The notes under the pieces were generated by a model that was given only the letters and a program-made list of their open reading frames with translations, did no database searches and was not told the DNA's origin. A stretch of 24,828 bases of DNA from Planctomycetota bacterium (lineage in GTDB: Bacteria > Planctomycetota > SZUA-567 > JAFGNG01). Position numbers and translations under genes: made by a program. How positions within the stretch are numbered: the first letter of the stretch is position 1; each line of letters begins with the position of its first letter. The stretch lies in contig JAFGNG010000062.1 of NCBI GenBank assembly GCA_016927125.1, positions 1-24,828 of the forward strand, read 5' to 3'. Shown one piece after another: positions 14,988 to 21,994 of this stretch.

Positions 14988-15731
14988 TTAATCCAAGCCT
15001 ATATTCTTTGCTGCTTTTGTGTCCATAAACCAGAATATTTCACCCTTAGCCGGTTTCACCATTTGTACAGGGAGTTCTATATGATTGGAAGTTGGCTTAA
15101 AAGCTTTAGCGGTGATTTTGGCTTTACTTTTGCCGGTTGCGACAAAAGAAATATTAGCAGCGTTGTTAATAACAGGCAGGGTGAGGGTTATGCGTTCCGG
15201 CGGAGGTTTGGGCGAATCCAGGACTAAACCCACCCATCGATTACTCTCCATGAGCAAGGGATGCTCGGGAAATAATGAGGCCGTATGCCCATCCTCACCA
15301 ACACCAAGAAGGATAAGGTCGAAGCGGGGCAACTCACCTTCTCTACAGTTAAATACTTCTGCCAGGGTACCGGCATAGGCCTTTGCCGCCGCCTCTGGAG
15401 GCAAAGAGGTATCAACAGGGTGGATTTTCCCCTTGGGAATGTTAAGATGCCGGAAGAGGTGAATCTGTGCAGCAGCATAATTGCTCAGCGAACTGTCCAA
15501 GGGTACGCAGCGCTCATCCGCCCAGAATACCTGCCAGGCGGACCAATCCAGCTTCCCGAGCAACGAAAGCGCTACCAACCCCTTGGCAAGATGGTCGAGG
15601 CAGGAGCCGCCTGAAAGCGCAATGGTAAATACCCCTCTCTCTGCAATTGCCTGGGAAGAGAGATGGGCGACATAGTCGGCCAGCACTGCGGATAATTCTT
15701 TGCTTGAAGATGAGATATGAAAATCCTTCAT
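14988..15731 (-). CDS. pgl: 6-phosphogluconolactonase (DevB type)
   Basis: This enzyme hydrolyses 6-phosphogluconolactone to 6-phosphogluconate in the oxidative pentose phosphate pathway (cytosol). Seen: IALSGGSCLDHLAKGL at the phosphate site, the ADERCVPLDSSLSNY segment (the family D-E-R motif), and GVGEDGHTASLFPEHP with the catalytic histidine. The length of 247 residues fits the DevB/NagB fold family. The ATG at 15731 is preceded by AGAGG ten bases upstream. It lies downstream of the cysteine-rich gene on the same strand but is separated from it by a hairpin (15766-15793), so it probably has its own transcript. No zwf or gnd neighbour is in the window; the gene is named from motifs alone. 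Confidence 0.93.
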   Translation of the reverse strand: MKDFHISSSSKELSAVLADYVAHLSSQAIAERGVFTIALSGGSCLDHLAKGLVALSLLGKLDWSAWQVFWADERCVPLDSSLSNYAAAQIHLFRHLNIPKGKIHPVDTSLPPEAAAKAYAGTLAEVFNCREGELPRFDLILLGVGEDGHTASLFPEHPLLMESNRWVGLVLDSPKPPPERITLTLPVINNAANISFVATGKSKAKITAKAFKPTSNHIELPVQMVKPAKGEIFWFMDTKAAKNIGLD

Positions 15732-15765
15732 TGCGTCTATGCCTCTTTGAAGAACTGGAAAATTA

Positions 15766-15793
15766 CCCGGCGTTTAAGAGAATAAGCGCCGGG
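15766..15793 (-). terminator. Candidate terminator between the cysteine-rich and lactonase genes
   Basis: CCCGGCG (15766-15772) pairs with CGCCGGG (15787-15793). On the minus strand the stem is followed by TAATTTT. It lies downstream of the cysteine-rich gene. The loop is 14 bases and the T run is short, so it may be only partly effective. Confidence 0.5.
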
Positions 15794-15828
15794 CAATGGA
15801 TTGTGATCATTTATCGCAAGTCTTGCTA

Positions 15829-16620
15829 TCAATTACCAATTGCTCCAACCGGCGGGATCTTTTCTTTAACTTCTTCCAGCTGAGCCTTCGTTTCTCCTGC
15901 TTTGTCCTCCATCGCTTTCTTCAATTTCAGGAATTCTGGATTACAACAACCCGGTGAACCATGGAGCAAACCGCACTTCTGACATATTTCGCGGCCTTCC
16001 ATCTTGCAGCATTTCTCCGAGCCTTTAATCTCGCCGCATTTCGGACAGAGCATCGCGGGCATAGCGGACTGTTTCGACTCTTCGACCATCTTACAGCAAC
16101 CAGGCGAGCCTTTATGCAGGCCGCACTTGGGGCACATTTCCTTGCCCTCATTATTACAGCAATCCTTGGAGCCATGGATCTCACCGCATTTCGGGCAGAG
16201 ATCCATCGGCCTCGTCACCCCGGCCGGGATCTTGCAGCAACCTGGGGAGCCTTTCAGTAAACCGCATTTTTCACACTTTTCGCGGCCTTCCATCTTGCAA
16301 CATTTTTCCGAGCCTTTAATCTCTCCGCACTTCGGGCAGAGCTGCAACGGGGTTTCCGCCAGCGTTATGCCTTCATCTTCCAATTGTTTAATATATTTCG
16401 CGGGGTCTTTCTTCACAACCTCTATACAGCCGGGACAACAGACATAGATCCTCTTGCCTTCATGATCCACGGATAAACTTTTATTGATCCCTCCGCCCAT
16501 GACCGGACAGGTGGTCTGAGGTGTAATCGCTTCTGTTTTCTCCATCTCTGCGGCAATCGCTGTACTCACAACAGCCAGCACCATTATGAGAACAACAATG
16601 CATGTTATCAGTCGCAACAT
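15829..16620 (-). CDS. Exported YHS-like protein with six four-cysteine modules
   Basis: A 263-residue exported protein with 28 visible metal-ligand cysteines after a signal peptide (residues 1-24, ending AIAA). Part one (about 36-80) is a YHS/TRASH-like metal domain: TTCPVMGGGINK, then YVCCPGCIEVVKKDPAKY (C38, C61, C62, C65). Part two is six copies of CxxCG(x7)CC at 95-108, 116-129, 142-155, 163-176, 192-205 and 213-226, alternating between a GEI...GSxx form and a GL...GSPG form, so three pairs. Part three (227-263) is a charged helix. The modules suggest binding of copper, zinc or iron in the envelope; this is inference. AAAGGAG lies five bases before the ATG. It is divergent from the ECF sigma factor, 259 bases apart. 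The first and third pairs are nearly identical at DNA level. Confidence 0.8.
   Translation of the reverse strand: MLRLITCIVVLIMVLAVVSTAIAAEMEKTEAITPQTTCPVMGGGINKSLSVDHEGKRIYVCCPGCIEVVKKDPAKYIKQLEDEGITLAETPLQLCPKCGEIKGSEKCCKMEGREKCEKCGLLKGSPGCCKIPAGVTRPMDLCPKCGEIHGSKDCCNNEGKEMCPKCGLHKGSPGCCKMVEESKQSAMPAMLCPKCGEIKGSEKCCKMEGREICQKCGLLHGSPGCCNPEFLKLKKAMEDKAGETKAQLEEVKEKIPPVGAIGN
15988..16342 (-). repeat. Tandem module repeat in the cysteine-rich gene
   Basis: The stretches 15988-16051 and 16279-16342 are 64 bases long and differ at only five positions, which leave the encoded residues unchanged. They encode pair one and pair three of the cysteine modules and lie 291 bases apart, a whole number of codons. 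The middle pair is more diverged. Confidence 0.85.
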
Positions 16621-16800
16621 CTTTATCTCCTTTCAAAAAAGGATAATGCGAGCAGATCACAACCTGAAAATATTATTCAAAACCTACCAGGTTGAAAAGA
16701 CAATCACTGCCATTAATAGAAAACTAAGCCATAATCAGAAAAAAGCAAAGAAAATATTTACTCGTCTGACATATTACTGCGGTTACCGGAAAGGTTTTAT

Positions 16801-16828
16801 TTGCTCATTTCTGAGATTAAAATAAAAT
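16801..16828 (+). promoter_or_regulatory. Candidate promoter of the ECF sigma operon
   Basis: TTGCTC (16801-16806) and TAAAAT (16823-16828) are spaced 16 bases apart, a weak sigma-70-like promoter 52 bases before the ECF sigma start. No second, ECF-type autoregulatory promoter was clearly recognised in the 259-base gap. Confidence 0.3.
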
Positions 16829-16879
16829 GTTATTATCACTACAGTTAACAGGCAGTTTAGCAACGGGGAAATCGTTATA

Positions 16880-17470
16880 ATGATTAAATCTAAGCACGGG
16901 CATACTACAGAATCGGAAACGGTACCTGATTCCACTCAAGATTTATTGGCTTCCTGCTTACAGGGAAAACCCCGCGCCTGGGATGCCTTTATCAAGCAAT
17001 CCAGCCCCATAATCTTTGGCGCGGTGCAGAGGGTAGTCCGGGCGCGCACTCGGGATGACCTTGTTTTCGGAGTTGAAGATATCACCCAGGAGGTCTTCCT
17101 GCGCCTGGTGAAGGATGACTATAAGCTCCTACGCTCATACAACCCTGACAAGGCCTCGCTCGTTACCTGGCTGAATATTATCGCCCGCAGTACCACTATT
17201 GATTTCCTGCGCAAGAAACAACTCCCGACTGTCCCTCTTGACCCGGCTTATCATTCACAAGTTGTTGATAAAAAAACGGGTAAGGAAGATGTCCCCGTTA
17301 CTATCCCGCCCGATCTCCTCTCACCCCGCCAAAAGCTGGTTCTGCAGTTGTTTTTTGATAGAAACCTGGATATTCCTGAAATCAGCAATATTCTTAAAAT
17401 CGAAGAGCAGACGGTGCGCAGTACTAAACACAAGGCTATCAGCAAGTTACGTGATTATTTAAAATTATAA
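16880..17470 (+). CDS. ECF-type RNA polymerase sigma factor
   Basis: A 196-residue alternative sigma factor with the two domains of the ECF class. Sigma region 2 (about 40-115): DAFIKQSSPIIFGAVQRVV, DITQEVFLRLVKDDY (core-binding acidic element) and SLVTWLNIIARSTTIDFLRKK. Sigma region 4 (about 143-195): LSPRQKLVLQLFFDRNLDIPEISNILKIEEQTVRSTKHKAISKLRDYL, a helix-turn-helix for the -35 element. Region 3 is missing, as expected. The ribosome site is weak (GGGG, nine bases up). The anti-sigma gene starts 68 bases after the stop, then a Spy-like sensor, so the factor is probably held inactive until an envelope signal is received. The signal is not known; the divergent cysteine-rich gene suggests metals. 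Confidence 0.9.
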   Translation: MIKSKHGHTTESETVPDSTQDLLASCLQGKPRAWDAFIKQSSPIIFGAVQRVVRARTRDDLVFGVEDITQEVFLRLVKDDYKLLRSYNPDKASLVTWLNIIARSTTIDFLRKKQLPTVPLDPAYHSQVVDKKTGKEDVPVTIPPDLLSPRQKLVLQLFFDRNLDIPEISNILKIEEQTVRSTKHKAISKLRDYLKL

Positions 17471-17538
17471 ATATTTTCAGATGCATGGGGATGTTTGCCA
17501 AGTTCTTTGCGTATAACTTAGTGAGAAAGGAAAATGCC

Positions 17539-18081
17539 ATGAACACCCAGGATAAAAACGAGGATTACCAGCTCTGGCGGAAGGTTGCAAAACCGGCCGG
17601 AGAAGCCAACCCTGGAAAAATCCTCGATCCCAATATCCTTGCAGCTTATCTAGATGGTTCAGCCACTGAGGAAGAAATTTCAGTGGTTGAAGAAGCTATG
17701 TCCGAAGATCCCGCTTTACTCGAAGAGGTTATTGAACTGCGGGAACTGCAAGCAATTAATCCTGTAGAGATTTCCAAACCTACTCACGCGACTATCCTTA
17801 ATGCGGTGCTTGATACCATCGCTGGCATTTCTGCCAGCTTGAAGGTTCGTCCTACCAGCAAGCTTACTTTTTTTGACTGGATGCAGACCGCCGCGGGTGT
17901 TGCCGCTGTGTTGGTGGTATCCCTCTTCGGGTATGAGCTGGGGCAGGATACCATGACAATGGATGTCCAGGCTATCTCTGCAGTCTCAGAAGAGATTGCT
18001 GAAAGCCTGGATGAAGCAACTGGTGAGCAAGAGTTCTTGAACTTATCCGTCGGCAATGTAGCAGAGGAGGGTTTATCATGA
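17539..18081 (+). CDS. Putative membrane anti-sigma factor
   Basis: A 180-residue protein with one predicted membrane helix (about 117-134, AAGVAAVLVVSLFGYEL). The cytoplasmic part starts with NILAAYLDGSATEEEISVVEEAMSEDPALLEEVIELRELQ (32-71), the helix pair seen in many anti-sigma factors but without the zinc-binding Cys/His pattern. The periplasmic tail (135-180) is acidic, which would suit contact with the sensor. The start is ATG 17539, with AAAGGAAA before it; an in-frame ATG further up (17485) lacks such a site. Its stop overlaps the next ATG by four bases (ATGA). The role is inferred from position directly after the sigma factor and from topology; there is no sequence proof of binding. 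Confidence 0.75.
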   Translation: MNTQDKNEDYQLWRKVAKPAGEANPGKILDPNILAAYLDGSATEEEISVVEEAMSEDPALLEEVIELRELQAINPVEISKPTHATILNAVLDTIAGISASLKVRPTSKLTFFDWMQTAAGVAAVLVVSLFGYELGQDTMTMDVQAISAVSEEIAESLDEATGEQEFLNLSVGNVAEEGLS

Positions 18082-18551
18082 AAACTCGGATAATTATCCT
18101 CCTGCTGGCCACCTCTATCGCCTTTAATATCTTCTTCGCGATGGGATATTACGAGGCCAAGGAATATATCCAACTTTCCAATTCTTATGAAGGTCGCAGC
18201 AAAATCTTCGCTGACAAACTGCGGCTCTCAGAGGAACAACAAGCTGAGTTTGCGCAATTACAGAAAGAAATGTCCGAAAAACGGGCCCAGCAACGCGAAA
18301 ATAACCTGGAGCTTTATGACAAATTCTGGCAGGAAATTCTCAAGGACGAGCCGGACCAGGAGTTTTTGGAAGAGTTTGTCGCCACGACCTCCAGCTCCAA
18401 TGTGCGCCAGAATTTTGTCGAGCGCATGCAATCATTAATGAAAATTCTCAATCCCGAACAACGGGAATTAGCTGTTGAAATGATTAAAAGTCGTTTTCAA
18501 AGCAATGTAACTAAACCCCAATCGGAAGCCTCGCCACCTCCACAGCAATAG
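18078..18551 (+). CDS. Spy/CpxP-like periplasmic sensor
   Basis: A 157-residue helical protein with an N-terminal signal or anchor (MKTRIIILLLATSIAFNIFFAMGYYEA). The mature part is alpha-helical and carries two motifs of the LTxxQ type: LRLSEEQQAEFAQL at about 48-61 and LNPEQRELAVEMI at about 123-135. Proteins of this type (CpxP, Spy, and CnrX/ZraP in the metal-resistance branch) bind metals or misfolded proteins in the periplasm. The N-terminal helix has no clear cleavage site, so it may remain anchored, as CnrX does. It is translationally coupled to the anti-sigma gene. In CnrYXH systems the sensor binds the metal and displaces the anti-sigma factor; the same is proposed here. No conserved His/Met/Cys metal-ligand cluster is obvious, so the ligand is open. 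Confidence 0.75.
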   Translation: MKTRIIILLLATSIAFNIFFAMGYYEAKEYIQLSNSYEGRSKIFADKLRLSEEQQAEFAQLQKEMSEKRAQQRENNLELYDKFWQEILKDEPDQEFLEEFVATTSSSNVRQNFVERMQSLMKILNPEQRELAVEMIKSRFQSNVTKPQSEASPPPQQ

Positions 18552-18594
18552 TGGAAAACCGGGGCGACCATAGCAAGCAGGAAAGGAGAGAGCC

Positions 18595-19101
18595 ATGAAC
18601 ACGCAGAAGACAGCCCGCGCGCTCAGTGTCGCCCTGCTGATGTTGGTAGTATTTGTGTTTGCCTCCGATGTGGCATACGCTGACCGCGACAAAGATCGCC
18701 GAGATCGGGATAAGAAGCACCAGGATGATCGCCGGGACCATCAGCGTGATAAGCGGAAGCCAAGTGTCTGGTTAAACTTTGACCGCTCCATCTACCGCAG
18801 CGTCCGCACCTACGATCAAGTCTGGATTCCGGGTCACTATGAAACCCGGATTGAGCAAGTCCTGGTCGAGCCCGGCCACTATGAAACCATAGTGATTCCG
18901 GCCAAGTACGTTACCTATTATGATCGTGAACGCCGCCGCCAGTCGGTTATTGTCGAAGCTTCGCGCAAGGAACGGGTCTGGGTAGAGCCGGTATATGAAC
19001 CCCGCGCGGTACAGGTCTGGGTGCCGGGTTATTATACCCAAACTCTGGTTACCCGGTGCCGACCGGTAAATTCCGGATTAAGCTTTTCCTTCCGGTTCTA
19101 A
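18595..19101 (+). CDS. Exported basic protein with WxPGHY motifs
   Basis: A 168-residue exported protein with a signal peptide (1-29, ending AYA). It has a strongly charged stretch rich in Arg, Lys and Asp (29-55), then a beta-rich part with the motifs WIPGHY (77-82), VEPGHY (91-96) and WVPGYY (142-147), close to the YXWGXW-type repeats of exported proteins. A further YVTYYDRERRR (105-115) is Tyr- and Arg-rich. The C-terminus ends FSFRF, an aromatic end typical of outer-membrane proteins but not proof. GAAAGGAG precedes the ATG, 43 bases after the sensor stop, so it is cotranscribed with the ECF sigma operon, which ends at a terminator 50 bases further. Function unknown; an envelope effector of the stress system is likely. 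Confidence 0.65.
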   Translation: MNTQKTARALSVALLMLVVFVFASDVAYADRDKDRRDRDKKHQDDRRDHQRDKRKPSVWLNFDRSIYRSVRTYDQVWIPGHYETRIEQVLVEPGHYETIVIPAKYVTYYDRERRRQSVIVEASRKERVWVEPVYEPRAVQVWVPGYYTQTLVTRCRPVNSGLSFSFRF

Positions 19102-19151
19102 CCGCAAAGGATTAAATTGCACCTTGTAAAACCACTGGCACAATCAATAAG

Positions 19152-19187
19152 ACCGGTCCTGCCACCTACGACAGGGCCGGTTTTTTT
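19152..19187 (+). terminator. Rho-independent terminator of the sigma operon
   Basis: ACCGGTCCTG (19152-19161) pairs with CAGGGCCGGT (19172-19181), one mismatch, followed by a run of seven T. It lies 50 bases after the stop of the WxPGHY protein. Confidence 0.9.
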
Positions 19188-19294
19188 ATATAGACACTAA
19201 GGTAAAAGATTACGGCAGGCTCGGGTCTTTTTGCCCATAATAATTGTAAAATATCCCTGTAATTACTACTGCTAATAGAGGAGTTAGAATATTC

Positions 19295-19323
19295 TTGACA
19301 ACTGCACATTTGTGCAGTATAAT
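19295..19323 (+). promoter_or_regulatory. Consensus sigma-70 promoter of the umuDC operon
   Basis: TTGACA (19295-19300), a spacer of exactly 17 bases (19301-19317) and TATAAT (19318-19323) make a perfect sigma-70 consensus promoter, 32 bases before the umuD start. The spacer is filled by the operator listed next. A repressor bound there would block RNA polymerase, so it should be silent until released and then very strong. Confidence 0.92.
19301..19318 (+). promoter_or_regulatory. Palindromic operator inside the umuDC promoter
   Basis: ACTGCACATTTGTGCAGT is an eight-base inverted repeat (ACTGCACA / TGTGCAGT) with a two-base centre. It lies between the -35 and -10 boxes. By position it should be the LexA site of this organism, yet it differs from E. 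coli CTGT-N8-ACAG and from Bacillus GAAC-N4-GTTC boxes. It is a candidate LexA-type SOS box; no lexA gene is in the window to confirm it. Confidence 0.75.
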
Positions 19324-19355
19324 GCTGGGAACAACCCTGGTTTTGAGGAGCTTAT

Positions 19356-19826
19356 ATGCTGTCATTTTACGCTTTTCTGCCAGGCAGGGAAATGCTTGCT
19401 TGCTGCGGCGCGGAGGGCTTAGAAGCCGCGAAAACGCCCCAGAACGCGGCCCTGCTGCACGGGGGGCGGGTGGAGGCAGGCTTCCCGTCGCCCGCGGACG
19501 ATTACCTCGACGGGGCGCTGGATCTCAACGAATACCTGGTGCGCAACCGCTCCGCCACCTTCTTCGTGCGCGTCAGCGGGGAATCCATGACTGGGGCGGG
19601 AATCTTCCCCAACGACCTGCTGATTGTGGATCGCAGCTTGACTGCCGGGCACGGGGACGTGGTAATCGCCGTGGTCGATGGCGAGTTTACTGTGAAACGG
19701 CTTTTCTCGCTGGGGGGGATTATTGAACTCCGCCCGGAAAACCCCAATTTCGAGCCGGTACGCCTCTCCGAAGCCTCGCAGATGGATATCTGGGGCGTGG
19801 TCAAGCATGTGATCCATTCGCCCTAA
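19356..19826 (+). CDS. umuD: DNA polymerase V subunit UmuD (S24 peptidase)
   Basis: UmuD cuts itself on RecA filaments after DNA damage, and UmuD' then joins UmuC as translesion polymerase V. The key residues are at the right distances: the cleavage pair A41-G42 (in VEAGFPSPADDY), the nucleophile S77 (GESMTG) and the base K114 (FTVKRL). E. coli has Cys-Gly 24-25, Ser60 and Lys97, so the spacings of 36 and 37 are identical. GVVKHVIHSP ends the protein as in E. coli. The 156-residue length is a little longer because the N-terminal arm is extended. GAGGAG lies before the ATG, and umuC follows 21 bases after the stop. The operator and consensus promoter just upstream indicate SOS control. Confidence 0.95.
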   Translation: MLSFYAFLPGREMLACCGAEGLEAAKTPQNAALLHGGRVEAGFPSPADDYLDGALDLNEYLVRNRSATFFVRVSGESMTGAGIFPNDLLIVDRSLTAGHGDVVIAVVDGEFTVKRLFSLGGIIELRPENPNFEPVRLSEASQMDIWGVVKHVIHSP

Positions 19827-19847
19827 AGGGGGCAGGAAAGAGGAGCC

Positions 19848-21119
19848 ATGCGCGTCTTCGGCCTGGTTGATTGCAACAGCTTCTACGCCTCCTGCGAAAA
19901 GGTCTTCCAGCCCCGCCTGGCTGAGAGGCCGGTGGTGGTGCTTTCCAATAATGACGGCTGCGTGGTGACGCGCTCGCGCGAGGCCAAGGCGCTCGGCATC
20001 AAGATGGGCACGCCCTTCTTCAAGGTGGAGAAGCTCTGCCGGGAGCGCGGCGTAGCCGTCTTCTCCTCCAATTACACGCTCTACGGCGATTTGAGCCAGA
20101 GGGTAATGGAGTGCTTGCGGCAGTGGAGCCACCATATCGAGATCTACTCCATTGACGAGGCGTTTCTTGATTTCAGAGGCATTAAGGGCGCAAGCAGCCT
20201 GGCTTTTGGTGAAAATGTCATCCAGACAGTACAAAAGTGGACCGGGGTGCCGGTTTCCCTTGGGATTGGGTCTACCAAGACTCTTGCAAAAATTGCAAAT
20301 TCAATAGCCAAAAAGCTGGGGAGGGGAGTATATAGCCTGGCGGATAGAGCAGACCACGAGGAGTGCTTCAAACGTCTCCAGGTAGAGGAATTGTGGGGCA
20401 TCTCCAGCGGGTGGGGCAGGCGGCTCAATAAGCAGGGGATTTACACTGCTCATGACCTGGTAAACGCGGATCTGGAGCTCTGCCGCAGGCGTTTTTCCAT
20501 AGTTCTGGAGCGTTTGGTGCGGGAGTTGCGTGGCGAGGTGTGTCTGGAGTTGGAGGAGAGCCTGGAGGCCAAGCAGAATATCCAGGTTTCGCGCTCCTTC
20601 GGCCACCTGGTGACCGATCTCAAGGAGTTGGAGGAGGCAGTAGCGAACTACGCGGCGCGCGCGGGGGAGAAGCTCCGCCGGCAACAGAGCGTCGCCAGGG
20701 GGATCTATGTCTATATCCGCACCAACCGCTTCCGCGACGATCCGCAGTACGCGAACGCCTCGGCGGGCGGCCTGCTGCCCGCTACCAGCCAGAATGACGA
20801 ATTAATCCGCCAGGCCCTGGATTGTCTCCACCGGATCTACCGCCCCGGCTACCTTTATAAGAAGGCAGGAGTGCTCTTGATGGACATTACCTCCCAACGG
20901 GCAGCAGACGCCCAGCGCGACCTCTTCGGGCTGGGCGAGGCAAGAAAACGGGGAGATTCCTTGATGAAAACTCTGGATCGGGTAAACTCTATAATGGGCC
21001 GCGACACCCTTTACTACGCCGCGCAGGGCATCACCCGCCCGTGGAAGATGCGCCGGGAGAAACGCTCTCCCCGCTACACTACGCGCTGGGATGAATTGCC
21101 GGTGGCGAGGGCGAATTAA
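19848..21119 (+). CDS. umuC: DNA polymerase V catalytic subunit UmuC (Y-family)
   Basis: A Y-family error-prone DNA polymerase. Seen: the first metal ligand D8 in LVDCNSFYASCE, the palm motif YSIDEAFLDF with D103 and E104, SLGIGSTKTLAKIANSIAKK in the thumb, WGISSGWGRRLN (helix-hairpin-helix), the little finger region (about 240-350), and a C-terminal DUF4113-like tail (RDTLYYAAQGITRPWKMRREKRSPRYTTRWDELPVA). The length of 423 residues is standard for UmuC. AGAGGAG precedes the ATG. The gene is coupled to umuD. Its third-position G+C looks higher in the 5' part of umuDC than in many neighbours. No frameshift or missing motif was found. Confidence 0.97.
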   Translation: MRVFGLVDCNSFYASCEKVFQPRLAERPVVVLSNNDGCVVTRSREAKALGIKMGTPFFKVEKLCRERGVAVFSSNYTLYGDLSQRVMECLRQWSHHIEIYSIDEAFLDFRGIKGASSLAFGENVIQTVQKWTGVPVSLGIGSTKTLAKIANSIAKKLGRGVYSLADRADHEECFKRLQVEELWGISSGWGRRLNKQGIYTAHDLVNADLELCRRRFSIVLERLVRELRGEVCLELEESLEAKQNIQVSRSFGHLVTDLKELEEAVANYAARAGEKLRRQQSVARGIYVYIRTNRFRDDPQYANASAGGLLPATSQNDELIRQALDCLHRIYRPGYLYKKAGVLLMDITSQRAADAQRDLFGLGEARKRGDSLMKTLDRVNSIMGRDTLYYAAQGITRPWKMRREKRSPRYTTRWDELPVARAN

Positions 21120-21148
21120 ATCAAGAATACCCTATGGGAGTACAGGTG

Positions 21149-21988
21149 ATGGATAAGAAAACTTCCCGTTTATGGATTTTCAGAATTATCAGAATCGCAG
21201 TTCTGGCATATCTCGGCCTCTGTGCCCTGGCGTATATCTTCCAGGAGCGGCTGATCTTTCTTCCCTCCTCGGAATGGGTTGCCACCCCCGGGGGAGACGC
21301 CGAACTGGCGTATGAAGATGTCACGCTCACAACCGCGGACGGGGTGGAACTGAGCGCGTGGTATATCCCGTCCCCGCATAATCGGGGCGTAGTGTTGCTC
21401 TGCCACGGCAATGCCGGCAATATCTCCCATCGGATGGCCAGCATCCAGGTCTGTAATGAACTGGGGTACAATGTGCTGATCTTTGATTACCGCGGTTATG
21501 GCCGGAGCAAGGGCAAGCCTACGGAGGAGGGGACTTATCAGGACGCTATGGCAGCCTGGGATTACCTGGTGAAGGCGAGAGAATTCCCGCCTGAGAAAAT
21601 CGTCATCCTTGGCCGCTCCATGGGCGGCGGGGTCGCTACCTGGCTCGCAAGGGAGACCAAACCCGGAGGACTGATCCTGGAGTCCTGCTATACCTCAATG
21701 ACAGCCATGGCTAAGAAATTGTTCCCCTGGCTGCCGGTCAAGCTGATTTTGAAGCATAAATATAATAACCTGGAGAAACTGGCGGATGTCTCTTGCCCGG
21801 TCCTGGTGATCCATAGCCAGGAGGATGAGATTATCCCCTATGAGCACGGGATAAAGTTATTCGCCGCGGCCAACGGGCCGAAAACCCTGGTGACCATCTT
21901 CGGCGACCATAACGGTGGTTTTGTGCAATCTGGAAATAAGTATTTTGTAGGGTTGCGGGATTTCTTCAGAGAGTTAGAAAGCGAGTAA
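21149..21988 (+). CDS. Membrane-anchored alpha/beta hydrolase
   Basis: A serine hydrolase of about 279 residues with an N-terminal hydrophobic segment (about 10-32, RIIRIAVLAYLGLCALAYI) that would anchor it to the inner membrane. The catalytic triad is visible: nucleophile S157 in LGRSMGG, D227 in SQEDEIIPYEHG, H255 in FGDHNGGF. The oxyanion region is LLCHGNAGN. It resembles the BEM46/YfhR-like branch. The ATG at 21149 is preferred (GGGAG eight bases upstream) over 21134. It starts 30 bases after umuC, and the SRAP gene starts six bases after its stop, so it is probably in the umuDC transcript. Substrate unknown; an SOS link is only by position. Confidence 0.87.
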   Translation: MDKKTSRLWIFRIIRIAVLAYLGLCALAYIFQERLIFLPSSEWVATPGGDAELAYEDVTLTTADGVELSAWYIPSPHNRGVVLLCHGNAGNISHRMASIQVCNELGYNVLIFDYRGYGRSKGKPTEEGTYQDAMAAWDYLVKAREFPPEKIVILGRSMGGGVATWLARETKPGGLILESCYTSMTAMAKKLFPWLPVKLILKHKYNNLEKLADVSCPVLVIHSQEDEIIPYEHGIKLFAAANGPKTLVTIFGDHNGGFVQSGNKYFVGLRDFFRELESE

Positions 21989-21994
21989 GAATAC

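Noticed and set aside
15988..16342. Repeats that could suggest a CRISPR-like or satellite array
   Set aside because: The repeats are in frame within the cysteine-rich gene, few in number and unevenly spaced, so they are protein module repeats.
16646..16825. A possible 59-codon basic small protein in the gap before the ECF sigma factor, with AAGG four bases before the ATG
   Set aside because: The spacing is short, composition is that of AT-rich non-coding DNA, and it overlaps the divergent control region. Kept out for lack of support, though a conserved homologue would change this.
19419..20234. A 271-codon open frame on the minus strand opposite umuD and umuC
   Set aside because: It covers the strongly supported umuDC genes in antisense, has no ribosome binding site or recognisable domain, and is a shadow of their high third-position G+C.
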